A DNA stretch of 64,000 nt from Notospermus geniculatus (GCA_002633025.1 NMRB01000250.1:84021-148020), one strand, 5' to 3'; positions 45,201 to 57,913 are shown, numbered from the stretch's first letter. Notes: a model not told the origin generated them from the letters alone. A program made the numbers and translations.

Positions 45201-48200
45201 ACCAATCTGTCCTGGTGTGCTCTTCAAATCCAGCCTCACTAATAAGAGGGGATACCATGCTCCACAGTGTACCCTGCCTTGATAGCCAAGTGGTTATCAC
45301 GTCCGCTCAGTAAGCAGCAGGTCCCGGGTTCGAATCCAGCCCAGGCCATATGGGATTTCATTCCCGGCTCTTCACGTCCGTCACATGGGAGAGTAAGCCG
45401 TGTTGCCTTGTACCTTGTTTCGTGGCAAGGGCAAGTAAAAGACCCCATCCAAGTGAGAACATGAGTTGCTTGAGATGGCCTCTTCCATACTTACCAGGGC
45501 CAATAATGCTATGGCTTCCGCCCTGACAGAAAAATCAAGTAGAGTACAGTGTATCCTTGTTGAGTGAAAGGTAAGACTTGTGGCTCCCACAGCATATAGC
45601 CTACTACAAACATTACATGAAGCCAACACTTGTGTGGAGGCCTTTATGCTGATTTCGACTCATCGTCTTGAATGAAGAGCAGCTTATCTTGTGAAGGGCA
45701 GTCAACCTAATGTGACAACCCTGCTGTCAATATCAGCCTACTCACCTGGCCTGAGAGGACAATCTCTTTCATCTGACCAATCAGCACATGAGTTGTAGCC
45801 GTCACATCGTTCCCATTGCGAGTAACAGTTGCCATTGTCACAGGTCTCCTTGCCAAAACACTTGTCTGAAGGGAGATAACCAATGTCACATAATATGAAC
45901 ATGTTCTCTGTAAACCAATTGATGTAAACCAGTTGTCCTATTACCTCTGGGTCTGAGCTGTTCTCATGATAAGCCGGTCATACACGATCAATATTATTGC
46001 ACAATATGGGGCCCAAAATAGGAGTATGTGCTTCTCGCATGACGGGTGGAAGAAAGAGTGGCAATAATATCGCCCATTTTGGCCCTCATATTGTGCAATA
46101 ATATTGAACGTGTATGGGCGGCTTTAGGCAGTTGTTCTTTTGCCTGACTGTCTATGCCAGGGCTCGTGCCACTTTATAACCGCAGGCAATGTGATCGTGA
46201 CCACTTCTTCAGAAGTAACTTATGTAGGCAACGTACGAGGACACCTCTCTATTAACAACACCAACGTCCAATCAAAAACCGGCAATTTCTATTCATTTTC
46301 ACTTCTGTAATCAGGACACCTCTCAATTAAGGACAGCATTTGTCAATCCCAAGTACGGGAGAATCCCATGTACTTCCCTCATATCAGCTCAGAGCTTAAG
46401 TCCATCAAAGGATTTTATTATGGTTACTTACCACATTCCCTGTAGTCTTCCACACACCGTCCATCAGCGCAGGTGTATTCCCGACACAGGATAGCTGTGG
46501 GGTACGAAGGCAAAGATAGTATTCATGTCATTATCATCAGGAAAGTGACAACACTAGGGCATCATTTTTTACCATCGGGAATGATTTCTCAGTGGATATA
46601 GACTGTAAGCAGTGGGGTGGTATGAGTCTGGACGAGCAGCAAGGAAGGACATCATCAGCTGTAAATCCTTGTCCCAGGTCCGGTGGGCAGGTCACGCCAT
46701 CTATATAAGTTTCATACTTACGACAATGGAATGTCTGTGTAGTGGACTTGACGATGCACTTCCCTCTGTAATCTGGACACGGCTGTGTATACTTGTCACC
46801 CATGCTGTTGACGTAGCCACATGGTTGAACTGGGGAGAGAGAAATCATTCAAATATGACAGACATTATTATCTGAAACTTGCGTGCATTCATGAGAATCA
46901 TTTCTTGAAAAAGCGAATAGAAGAACTCTGTATATCAGTCATGTAAATAGGAGAGCCCTGTATATCAGTCATGTAAACAGAAGAGCCCTGTACATCAGTC
47001 ATGTAAACAGAAGAGCCCTGTACATCAGTCATGTAAATAGAAGAGCCCTGTATCCTGTATATCAGTCATGTAAACAGAAGAGCCCTGTACATCAGTCATG
47101 TAAACAGAAGAGCCCTGTATATCAGTCATGTAAATAGAAGAGCCCTGTATATCAGTCATGTAAACAGAAGAGCCCTGTACATCAGTCATGTAGGCTAAAT
47201 AGGAGTGCTCTTTACTCCCGGTATATTGAAGACACACTTTATTAGTGATTCCACAGTCTATTGAGGATGAACANGTGGAGGCCTTTCTGCTGATTTCGAC
47301 TCATCGTCTTGAATGAAGAGCAGCTTATCTTGTGAAGGGCAGTCAACCTAATGTGACAACCCTGTCAATAAACCCTACTCACCTGGCCTGAGAGGACAAT
47401 CTCTTTCATCTGACCAATCAGCACATGAGTTGTAACCGTCACATCGTTCCCACTGAGAGTAACAGTTGCCATTGTCACAGGTCTCTTTGCCGAAACACTT
47501 GTCTGAAGGGAGATAACCAGTGTCACATAACATTAACATGTTCTCTGTAAACCAGCTGTCCTATTACCTCTGGGTCTGAACTGTTCTCATGTTAGACAGT
47601 TGTTCTCTTACCTGACTGTCTATGACAGGGCTCATGCCGCTTTATAACCGCAGGCAATGTGATCGTGACCACTTCTTCAGAAGTAACTTATGTAGGCGAC
47701 GTACGAGGACACCTCTCTATTAACAACACCAACGTCCAATCAAAAACCGGCCATTTCTATTCATTTTGACCTCTGTAATCAGGACACCTCTCAATTAAGG
47801 ACACCATTTGTCAGTCCCAAGTACGGGAGAATCCCATGTACTTCCCTCATATCAGCTCAGAGCTTAAGTCCATCAAAGGATTTTATTATGGTTACTTACC
47901 ACATTCCCTGTAGTCTTCCACACACCGTCCATCAGCGCAGGTGTATTCCCGACACAGGATAGCTGTGGGGTACGAAGGCAAAGATAGTATTCATGTCATT
48001 ATCATCAGGAAAGTGACAACACTAGGGCATCATTTTTTACCATCGGGAATGATTTCTCAGTGGATATAGACTGTAAGCAGTGGGGTGGTATGAGTCTGGA
48101 CGAGCAGCAAGGAAGGACATCATCAGCTGTAAATCCTTGTCCCAGGTCCGGTGGGCAGGTCACGCCATCTATATAAGTTTCATACTTACGACAATGGAAT

Positions 48201-51200
48201 GTCTGTGTAGTGGACTTGACGATGCACTTCCCTCTGTAATCTGGACACGGCTGTGTATACTTGTCACCCATGCTGTTGACGTAGCCACATGGTTGAACTG
48301 GGGAGAGAGAAATCATTCAAATATGACAGACATTATTATCTGAAACTTGCGTGCATTCATGAGAATCATTTCTTGAAAAAGCGAATAGAAGAACTCTGTA
48401 TATCAGTCATGTAAATAGGAGAGCCCTGTATATCAGTCATGTAAACAGAAGAGCCCTGTACATCAGTCATGTAAACAGAAGAGCCCTGTACATCAGTCAT
48501 GTAAATAGAAGAGCCCTGTATCCTGTATATCAGTCATGTAAACAGAAGAGCCCTGTACATCAGTCATGTAAACAGAAGAGCCCTGTATATCAGTCATGTA
48601 AATAGAAGAGCCCTGTATATCAGTCATGTAAACAGAAGAGCCCTGTACATCAGTCATGTAGGCTAAATAGGAGTGCTCTTTACTCCCGGTATATTGAAGA
48701 CACACTTTATTAGTGATTCCACAGTCTATTGAGGATGAACAGAGACAGCGATCCACCTACGTATGGAAGACAGAAGGATTGGTGCTTTCTTCAACCATGT
48801 CTTGTCATTCCATCATCAACCCCGATGTTTGACTACAGAATCCTATTAACCGATTACAAAGGCAAACAGCCACAGTAGAAATTCAAATCAAGAATTTTTA
48901 CTTTGTGAATTCTGCCTTGTTCTATCTGGTATATTTCACCCGAACATCAGATCTAATGTTCTCCAAAGATAAAGTACAATGCTGCCAGAGAATGGGTGAT
49001 TACCATTCCTGAGTAGACGACACACAACTTCCATTTAAAAGCTTTTTTTCAATTTCATTTTGAGAAAATCTTCAAAGGAACATGTTCTTTCCTGCTTCAG
49101 TCCATCATTACTTTCATGTGGAAGCCAAAAACGTTGTAATATTAGACAAGAATCCCCCACAGACAAAGATGACTAGCATTATGTCNNNNNNNNNNNNNNN
49201 NNNNNNNNNNNNNNNNNNNNNNNNNNNNNNNNNNNNTCCAGTTTTTATGGCACATTTCACTTCAACTTGCTTCATGTCATCACCCATGTCTTTGGTAAAT
49301 TTACCACTTATCAGTTCTCGTTGTTAAGTACAGAATTGGAACTTAACCTGATGTTGAACCCAGGACATCTCCAACATGAGTCCATGGGTCTGCCACTGCA
49401 CCAGGCCATGGCGATACATCAACAAAGTTGCAAATAACAGCATCAGTGTGCAGCATCTTGAGTATCAAGTAAGGAATCTCTCATCAGGGGCACCGGGTAC
49501 ATGTCAGTCACGACAGGGTTAAGAAATCCCATTATAGAAAACTAGATTTTTCTTGACCCTTTATTAGAAATGATCAAAGGATTTCTCCTTTTTAATACGT
49601 GGACCAGTGACTAACACATGACTCACTGTTTCTGCTAACACCTTAAATACAACATGATAAAACCTTCAATCTCCTCCGAGGCAGATGAAAGGGAGAATTA
49701 AAGATATCACACACAGTTAGAGAACCAGTCATCCTGGAACTGTGCCCTTCTATCAAAGACATCGGTCAGGTTATCAGAACTGAAATATTCTCCTCAAAGG
49801 AATGAGGAAACAGAAAATGAAACATCGTATCCCATTTTAGGCCATGGAACCGTTACTGGGAAGGGTGTTAGAGGAAGTGCGACGCAAAGCGGCGCCCTCT
49901 TGACATTTACATCAGACCACTTGACGCCTTGAACTTCATCATGACGTCACATCATCGTTCATGCACTTTAGCTGTGTTTTCCTTTCATTATGACGTCACG
50001 TGATCATCATGTACTTTAGCGTTTTCCCTTCATTATGACATCATATCATTCTTAAGTGTGTTTTCACTTCCTATAGAGGCTATGCACGTGACGTCATCAG
50101 CGAGGTGACGCCATGTTGGATGGAACGTTGTGACATGCTGACGCAGTGCATCTGACCACGTGCTCCGTCCATTTTCCATCCAACACGTGGCGTCATACCC
50201 ATTGATGACGTCATTTGATGACGTCAGTGCATAGCCTCTATACCTTTGGTTGACTGGTAGGACTTGATGGAAGTCATGGTGACATAGGGTTGGGTACTCA
50301 TGTACTAGGACTCATATCCTTGTCAGTCCAGGTTCAATACTCAGTCGATCAACCATTTCAGGCCCTGAACAACTGGTCTGAAAGGGTCAGTGATGCACTG
50401 AAAAGCTGCTCCTTGAGTTCCCTAGAAAGGTTTCTGGAGAGGCTGGGGTTGTGAAGCACTTCTAAGACGGGAGTACAGGGAATATTACTATAACATCCTA
50501 ATAAGCTCAGAGCTGCCTACGGTTGTTGTTATTTGGTATATCAGGAAGTCGCTTTTCATGTTCCATATAGGCCTAGGCCTCGTTCAAGCTTAATTCATTG
50601 GTACTTAATTAAAAAGGGGTCCTTTTGTGATGATTTCTTAGAAATCAAGAAAAAGGCCGAGGCGTAGATACATAGTATCTGTTTATTCAGGTGGTGGTGA
50701 GTGGGAGACCATAAGAGATGACATTGCCTTTTTTTAACGTGATAAATGTCAACTAGAGCCCTAGAAACACGAGGAAGTCAGCTGGAATGTACCGCAAATG
50801 GTTGACACGACGGTGACTAATCCTACCTCCAGTGCGAGGTGACACGGAGAATAACAATGTGCTAAGAGGCAGCATTAAGTCATCATGTTTCAGCGTCGAT
50901 TAGTCGACCCCGGGATTCTTAGAAATTCCGTCCCGTATTAAAAAGAAACTAGGGATTCTGGGAAGATGAAGCTGGCGAATCCATATCTGGTGGATCCTGG
51001 GCGTCGCCCACACGATGACAGATCCTGGATCACCAGATTCCACAAACTTCTTCCATCTGGCAAGAAATTGATCAAAATAGAAAGATATGAGATCTGTGTC
51101 CTTTGGGCAGCTACAAAGCTAGCAATTCAAAGATCGTCAAGATATTTGAAAGAATTTATAAAAAATTTCACATTTCTGAAGAGTCTGATTGTGAATAAGA

Positions 51201-54200
51201 CTTCAAACGGGTCCAAGATTTAGATGCATGTGTGGGTTGGATCTCGTGGATTATTAGAACCAGTTGATGCTGGATGCAGCGGGAGATGATGAAAGGTTGA
51301 TGAACCTGGATGACTGGGACTCTGCCCCGTGATTCGTCCCCTCTGTGTGGGACCTGATTGAGGCACGGATCTTCCCACTCATGGGAGGGATCAAGTTCTA
51401 CCCCTGTGTAATACGGTATTGGCGAATCTTGGTATCAACATCCGTGTTGATGGTGAAGCCGACTTCAAAGTACTGTATGCACATATTGGAGATGTGGGCC
51501 GTGCAGAGTCGTCTGCTCGGGCTTAGATTCAACCCGAAGGTTTTATTTTCAGCAGGTAGGCCTGGGATGGTCTTGAACTGTATAAGGTACCATTCAGTTG
51601 GGCTGACAGAATGGTACAATGGAACCATCGGTAACTGCCCAGATGCAGATCCAATGCTCTTGACAACCAAATTATTCATCTCGTTCATCTGTATCTTGCA
51701 GCGATTGGACCTCGTCACATTTTAGCATAAATCCAGTGCACTTGCTAATTTTCAAGAGATATTCACTTCAAAACTCCTGCCAATGTCATTGCAGACATAT
51801 TCATGCCCACGTTTTGATGTGGTAATGTCGTGATAACCCTGTCACGCTGCACCGACCGACACCGAATGTCAAGACATGTCACAGGAAGAAAATATGTACT
51901 GTGTAAGTAACTATCTTCATAGCAATAACACCATGAAACAAATCCTCCCAGATAATGTGTCACATACGTCTAGAAAAACAAATACCAGGGGTCAAGTCGA
52001 CATTCTCTGGGACGTAAATGAGAGGAATGATTAAAAGGGCATCGTCTGGGATTCTCATCAAAGTATCTATTCTCATCCACGTTATCTGTTCTGGCTCTGG
52101 GCTGATGCTGTGGTATCCGTGTAATAAAAAGCATTGCAGTAAATCTGCATTTGATGAGTATGTGTATAATTATTCATCTTATCCGTGTTCAGCCAGTGGC
52201 GGTGAATTCAGATGGAGAACTCCACCATTTGCAGTGTTGATGGGGACAGAATGTCCTAGGGACAAGAAGTCCTGGGGACAGAAAGTCTTAGGGAAAAGAA
52301 GTCCTTCGGGACAGAATGTCCTAGGGACAAGAAGTCCTGGGGACAGAAAGTCTTAGGGAAAAGAAGTCCTTGGGGACAGAATGTCCTAGGGACAAGAAGT
52401 CCTGGGGACAGAATGTCCTGCAGAAAAGAAGTCCTTGGGGACAGAATTTCCTAGGGACAACAAGTCCTTGGGGACAGAATGTCCCAGGGGCGAGAAGTCC
52501 TTGGGGACAGAATGTCCTAGAAGCGAAATGTCTAAGGATGAAATGTCGAGGGACAAAATGTCCCAGACTAAACCACATCAACTTATTGAGTGAAAGAAGT
52601 GTACATTCTTCTGATTTCACTGTTTATTTGTGCGTCTCTCAAAATTCACCATCAACAAAACCATACTGACCAACATAGCAGACCTATGATGAAAACCAGA
52701 ACCAGACATGTAAGTTCAAGCATGAGGCAGAGTGGATCGTCAAATAACTTCACCAACATTTCATTCATCCTTGAAAATGTCTACATATCAGTCAGGATGT
52801 AATTATTCTCCTCTCCAGGCACCTAAAGTCTCTCTTTGATATAATTTCCTTCCCTGAACACATCTGAATTACAATCTCTGTCATCATTGCATCCCACACA
52901 GATACAGGTTCCAATCCTATCAGGGCCACAACTTTCACCATTCTCGGCATTCCCCATACATCCAGGTTTTTGTGCAAATTAAGCCATATCCGCCTGGTTT
53001 TATTCTATTTTTACCAATAGATTCTGAATATAGAAACAGCCAGAGCTAAACTGTTCGTTTACCTTGCGACATGATACAACTCCCACCACAAACCATTTTT
53101 AGATCTTGGTGCATAGATTACCAGGGGAAAAATGACCAAAAGTTGGCGATTTCAACTCTCGGCTGATCATTGGAAGCTGTGGCACTTTAACCCTACCAGA
53201 ATTAATCCTTGTTGATACAGCATCCGTAGTGGAGTTACAATAAAGAATTGCAATGTATCAGGGCTATGGAACAATTCTGAAGACAGCCTATAGTTTATCA
53301 AACGAGTACAAGTCATCAAGAATCATCATATCATAGTACCAATGCATCAACTCACTGGACAGTAACCGACAACATTGTTTCTTCAACTATTACATCACAT
53401 TTCCATACTCTCGCCGACTTGGACACGAAAACCACAAACTGACAAAGATACAATATGGGCGAAAGTATAGAGTGCTGTTACAACAGTTTGTACCAGTCCA
53501 ACGCAACTTTGACAATCAACATGACTATAGGCTACCGAGGCGTGAAGAACACTTACACCACATGACTACCGTCACAACAAGTGGCCACGTCTGAAATCCA
53601 CGTCACATCACAGACAGAACACTAATCTCCGTGAGAGAGCGACATCATGGACATGGAGTAGATCGGTGGACAGTACTGTTACACGGTGACGCCACATGCT
53701 TACTGCAGCTCCTGTCATTCTGGACACAGTTTCCTTCAGGACACTCGTAACCCATCACACCTTGGCACCGTTTGCTGGCAATTGCTGAAAGAAATATCAA
53801 AATGTACATGATTTGCAGCTCGTGCAAGTTTCATTTTGTTGACCTGCTGAAGGTCGATGCAGTGCCTGGCCTATTTGCAGTTGCACATTGTCTGGCACAT
53901 TGTCTGGCGGTACTAATTGCAAAATAGTCAAACGAACGTGACTTAAGTTTTTTAATCAGTTGATCCAATCAGACGATATTTTTTCATGGCCATTTCTCTT
54001 CCATTGACTAAAGTTTGAATTTAAAGAAGGATCTCAGATTCCTGTNAAGATATTTGAAAGAATTTATAAAAAATTTCACATTACTGAAGAGTCTGATTGT
54101 GAATAAGACTTCAAACGGGTCCAAGATTTAGATGCATGCGTGGGTTGGATCTCGTGGATTATTAGAAGAACCAATTGATGCTGGATGCAGCGAGAGACGA

Positions 54201-57200
54201 TGAAAGGTTGATGAACCTGGAGGATGACTGGGACTCTGCCCCGTGATTCGTCCCCTCTGTGTGGGACCTGATTGAGGCACGGATCTTCCCACTCATGGGA
54301 GGGATCAAGTTCTACCCCTGTGTAATACGGTATTGGCGAATCTTGGTATCAACATCCGTGTTGATGGTGAAGCCGACTTCAAAGTACTGTATGCACATAT
54401 TGGAGATGTGGGCCGTGCAGAGTCGTCTGCTCGGGCTTAGATTCAACCCGAAGGTTTTATTTTCAGCAGGTAGGCCTGGGATGGTCTTGAACTGTATAAG
54501 GTACCATTCAGTTGGGCTGACAGAATGGTACAATGGAACCATCGGTAACTGCCCAGATGCAGATCCAATGCTCTTGACAACCAAATTATTCATCTCGTTC
54601 ATCTGTATCTTGCAGCGATTGGACCTCGTCACATTTTAGCATAAATCCGGTGCCACTTGCTAATTTTCAAGAGATATTCACTTCAAAACTCCTGGCAATG
54701 TCATTGCAGACATATTCATGCCCACGTTTTGATGTGGTATGTTCGTGATAACCCTGTCACGCTGCACCGACCGACACCGAATGTCAAGACATGTCACAGG
54801 AAGAAAATATGTGCTGTGTAAGTAACTATCTTCATAGCAATAATACCATGAAACAAATCCTCCCAGATAATGTGTCACATACGTCTAGAAAAACAAATAC
54901 CAGGGGTCAAGTCGACATTCTCTGGGACCTAAATGAGAGGAATGATTAAAAGGGCACCGTCTGGGATTCTCATCAAAGTATCTATTCTCATCCACGTTAT
55001 CTGTTCTGGCTCTGGGTTGATGCTGTGGTATCCGTGTAAAAAGCGCTGCAGTAAATCTGCATTTGATGAGTATGTGTATAATTATTCATCTTATCCGTGT
55101 TCAGCCAGAGGCAGTGAATTCAGATGGAGAACTCCACCATTTGCAGTGTTGATGGGGACAGAATGTCCTAGGGACAAGAAGTCCTGGGGACAGAAAGTCT
55201 TAGGGAAAAGAAGTCCTTGGGGACAGAATGTCCTAGAGACAAGAAGTCCTGGGGACAGAAAGTCTTAGGGAAAAGAAGTCCTTGGGGACAGAATGTCCTA
55301 GGGACAAGAAGTCCTGGGGACAGAATGTCCTGCAGAAAAGAAGTCCTTGGGGACAGGATTTCCTAGGGACAACAAGTCCTTGGGGACAGAATGTCCCAGG
55401 GGCGAGAAGTCCTTGGGGAAAGAATGTCCTAGAAGCAAAATGTCTAAGGATGAAATGTCGAGGGACAAAATGTCCCAGACTAAACCACATCAACTTATTG
55501 AGTGAAAGAAGTGTACATGTACATTCTTTTGATTTCACTGTTTATTTGTGCGTCTCGCAAAATTCGCCATCAACAAAACATGGCCAGAATCAGACATGTA
55601 ACTTCCAGTGAGGATGAGGCAGAGTGGATCATCAAATAACTTCACCAACATTTCATTCATCCTTGAAAATGTCTAGATATCAGTCAGAATGTAATTATTC
55701 TCCTCTCCAGGCACCTAAAGTCTCTCTTTGATATAATTTCCTTCCCTGAACACATCTGAATTACAATCTCTGTCATCACTGCATCCCACACAGCCACAGG
55801 TTCCAATCCTATCAGTGCCACAACTTTCACCATTCTCGGCATTCCTCATACATCCAGGTTTTTGTGCAAATTAAGCCATATCCGCCTGGTTTTATTCTAT
55901 TTTTACCAATAGATTCTGAATATAGAAACTGCCAGAGCTAAACTGTTCGTTTACCTTGCGACATGATACAACTCCCACCACAAACCATTTTTAGATCTTG
56001 GTGCATAGATTACCAGGGGAGAAAATGACCAAAAGTTGGCGATTTCAACTCTCGGCTGATCATTGGAAGCTGTGGCACTTTAACCCTACCAGAATTAATC
56101 CTTGTTGATACAGCATCCGTAGTGGAGTTAAAATAAAGAATAGCAATGTATCAGGGCTATGGAACAATTCTGAAGACAGCCTATAGTTTATCAAACGAGT
56201 ACAGGTCATCAAGAATCATCATAGTACCAATGCAATAACTCACTGGACAGTAACCGACAACATTGTTTCCTCAACTATTACATCACATTTCCATACTCTC
56301 CCTGTCTTTGACATGACATGAAAACCACAAACTGACAAAGATACAAAATGGCCGAAAGTATAGAGTGCTGTTACAACAGTTTGTACCAGTCCAACGCAAC
56401 TTTGACAATCAACACGACTATAGGCTACCGAGGCGTGAAGAACACTTACACCACATGACTACCGTCACAACAAGTGGCCACGTCTGAAATCCACGTCACA
56501 TCACAGACAGAACACTAATCTCCGTGAGAGAGCGACATCATGGACATGGAGTAGATCGGTGGACAGTACACGGTGACGCCACATGCTTACTGCAGCTCCT
56601 GTCATTCTGGACACAGTTGCCTTCAGGACACTCGTAACCCATCACACCTTGGCACCGTTTGCTGGCAATTGCTGAAAGAAATATTAAAATGTACATGATT
56701 TGCAGCTCGTGCAAGTTTCATTTTGTTGACCTGCTGAAGGTCGATGCAGTGCCTGGCCTATTTGCAGTTGCACATTGTCTGGCACTTGTCTGGCGGTACT
56801 AATTGCAAAATAGTCAAACGAACATGACTGAAGTTTTTTAATCAGTTGATCCAATCAGACGATATTTTTTCATGGCCATTTCTCTTGCATTGACTAAAGT
56901 TTGAATTTGAAGAAGGATCTCAGATTCCTGTTGCCTTAAGAACTGTCTCTGATGTCTCAAGATTCAGATGAGACTTTGAGCCTCCATCACCTGTCAATGC
57001 CTCTGTGGAGTTCAACAGAAAAACCGGCTCGTTTTTCCCTCGTACAATAGACGTAATCCATTATCTGTTCAGAGCATGTAGGAACCTTCCGCCCACCAGC
57101 GAGTCAGTTAGCATCAGGAGACTTACTTGTGCTAATATAAACACGTACGTCATCATGTAGGCTGTGGAACATATTGATCTTTGATGAATGCAGGCACAAG

Positions 57201-57633
57201 TCAATAACGTCCACCTCAAAATGTCATTCTCTCAGATACAAATCAAAGTGAAGCACTCCTGGTGGGAGGCCCAAAGATTATCCACACCATCTGGACAATC
57301 TTCTTAAATGTTATTTTGACAAAAACTTCTGTATTTTTTAACGCCATGAAGTCATCTCATCGTTGACTGTTGAAGGCAATCCTGCTCACAGTGCACTTAG
57401 AAAAACACTGCAGCAAGACGCAGACTCTGACGATGTCCTGCCAGGTACATTGTAAGCCACAACAACATGGTATGGATTCACTTTGACATCAAACACTGGC
57501 TGCTCCACAATGTGGAGGAACTGGTGGTGTTGCTCGGATCAGGTTTTAGGGAAGCATTCCTACCTGGGCATCTTGTATAAAAGGAGACACAGGCGCCGTA
57601 GACACATTGATAGTCCGTCTCTCCTCCACAGTT
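42253..57633 (-). CDS. Type I membrane protein, cysteine-rich/LDLa ectodomain (5' incomplete)
   Basis: Exons 5' to 3': ~57633-57564 (start uncertain), 56671-56591 (also at 53784-53704), 46829-46722, 46494-46432, 45865-45746 (the last three also at 48297-48190, 47962-47900, 47502-47383), 45145-45029, 44482-42724, 42331-42253. Ectodomain exons are symmetrical phase 1-1 and rich in cysteine. One is a clear LDL-receptor class A module (CFGKETCDNG, CDGYNSCADWSDERDC). Exon 45145-45029 is a TM helix (SLAILLILLLFYWCYHRGKK). The 1,759 bp exon encodes a disordered cytoplasmic tail with repeats like SLTPVTPNTSAK and SPIMVAP motifs. After CTCGA|GTGAGT a last exon adds EREYIEERTSQV, a class I PDZ-ligand-like end. 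An unspliced transcript would instead stop at 42720. The signal peptide is not found, and the protein is not one I recognise. Confidence 0.7.
43130..43480 (-). repeat. Coding repeat in the cytoplasmic tail
   Basis: About eight units of ~36 bp encode 12-residue repeats with the core xxLTPVTPNTSAK, varying at Ser/Met/Ala positions. Each unit has Thr-Pro pairs that could be proline-directed kinase sites. The repeat keeps the reading frame. Confidence 0.75.
45281..45470 (+). mobile_element. tRNA-derived SINE
   Basis: A box TAGCCAAGTGG (45283-45293) and B box GGTTCGAATCC (45327-45337) are followed by ~120 bp of non-tRNA body. The body is unlike the element at 7395-7475. It lies in an intron of the membrane-protein gene. 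Confidence 0.75.
45972..46134. mobile_element. MITE with TA target duplication and an empty site
   Basis: AGCCGGTCATACACG... pairs with ...CGTGTATGGGCGGCT, with arms of ~48 bp including TATTATTGCACAATATG. The duplicate copy reads CATGTTAGACAG at 47589-47598 where this copy has the element flanked by TA on both sides. Presence and absence in otherwise matching sequence shows that it inserted as a unit. Confidence 0.88.
46925..47200. repeat. 30 bp minisatellite, intronic
   Basis: Unit TATCAGTCATGTAAACAGAA plus GAGCCCTGTA, about nine copies with TA/CA variation and one partial unit. It is repeated identically at 48393-48668 in the second block. Confidence 0.85.
47274..47274. other. Single-N contig junction
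   Basis: A lone N separates the two copies of the first large direct duplication. This is the pattern expected where two overlapping haplotype contigs were abutted. Confidence 0.85.
47275..48741. repeat. Direct duplication, copy 2
   Basis: Second copy of 45634-47273, beginning at the first base after the N. Carries exons at 47502-47383, 47962-47900 and 48297-48190 (minus) with the same splice sites and phases. Confidence 0.85.
49186..49236. other. Assembly gap (51 N)
   Basis: Run of N in an intron of the minus-strand membrane-protein gene. Confidence 0.95.
50072..50242. mobile_element. MITE-like element rich in TGACGTCA
   Basis: TATAGAGGCTATGCAC and TGACGTCATCA at the left are mirrored by TGATGACGTCA and GTGCATAGCCTCTATA at the right. 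The inner arms TGTTGGATGGAACG / CCATCCAACACG also pair. The TGACGTCA words are CRE-like palindromes. Confidence 0.8.
51254..51718 (-). pseudogene. Coding-like fragment, unrecognised, with in-frame stop
   Basis: On the minus strand an open stretch includes LYHSVSPTEWYLIQFKTIPG, NLSPSRRLCTAHISNMCIQY and FEVGFTINTDVDTKIRQYR, then a TAG, after which the same frame continues NLIPPMSGKIRASIRSHTEG to SSSPAASSINWF. The composition looks protein-like, but I see neither clear splice sites nor a known domain. It may be a decayed exon or a transposon-protein remnant. The same fragment recurs in the duplicate block (~54312-54632 for the first part). Confidence 0.35.
52228..52575. repeat. Minisatellite of ~28-32 bp units
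   Basis: GGGGACAGAATGTCCTAGGG followed by ACAAGAAGTCCT repeats about ten times with length variants. GGACTTCTTGTCCC-type partial palindromes occur in each unit. It recurs at 55140-55480 in the second copy of the block. Confidence 0.85.
52806..52970 (-). pseudogene. Cysteine-rich exon-like fragment
   Basis: The minus strand encodes PGCMGNAENGESCGPDRIG then TCICVGCNDDRDCNSDVF in one frame, with many cysteines as in the ectodomain exons of this gene. An in-frame TAA lies shortly upstream, and no AG acceptor falls between it and the cysteine-rich part. The duplicate copy (~55730-55850) differs at several amino acids (e.g. GTCGCVGCSDD). It is probably a dead or misread exon. Confidence 0.3.
54046..54046. 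other. Single-N contig junction
   Basis: A lone N at which the second large direct duplication restarts. Confidence 0.85.
54047..56931. repeat. Direct duplication, copy 2
   Basis: Second copy of 51139-54045. Carries the ectodomain exon at 56671-56591 (minus; KRCQGVMGYECPEGNCVQND) with splice sites kept. Confidence 0.85.
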
Positions 57634-57913
57634 CATCCTGGACCAAACTTCTCATCAACACCTGAAATAAACGATTCATTACAAATTATCAATGATGATC
57701 ATATGTCAATCAATCAAGCAGCACATTGCTCAATTGAGGGATTCTGCTAATTCTATTGTGGATGAACATCACTACAGGCACTTGTGGCTGCACTGAGATG
57801 CTGCCTTCTCTTATTTGTATTGGAGAGTGGACCTCTCATAGCTATGAGGGCTTCACTGCAAAGAACAAAAATAACCCTGGGATGAGAATGTCTTTTCTGA
57901 TGCCGGTGTTGGA

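Larger units (their letters stand above)
45634..47273. repeat. Direct duplication, copy 1 (ends at a single N)
   Basis: This block is repeated at 47275-48741, holding three ectodomain exons and the 30 bp minisatellite. Right parts appear identical over ~870 bp (offset 1468). The left part shows scattered substitutions plus a MITE present only here. In the LDLa exon five differences by eye are all synonymous. The break is a lone N at 47274. Confidence 0.85.
51139..54045. repeat. Direct duplication, copy 1 (ends at a single N)
   Basis: This ~2.9 kb block is repeated at 54047-56931 with a few substitutions and small indels. It contains the 28-32 bp minisatellite and one ectodomain exon (53784-53704), whose single difference (GGA/GGC) is synonymous. 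The two blocks meet at the lone N at 54046. Confidence 0.85.

Noticed and set aside
46925-47237. Repeat protein YMTDIQGSSVYMTDVQGSS on the minus strand
   Set aside because: The frame is a by-product of a 30 bp intronic minisatellite lying between phased ectodomain exons.
51345-51725. Plus-strand 126-codon frame
   Set aside because: The opposite strand over the same bases has a more protein-like composition, and neither has proven splice sites; the plus frame is taken as a shadow.
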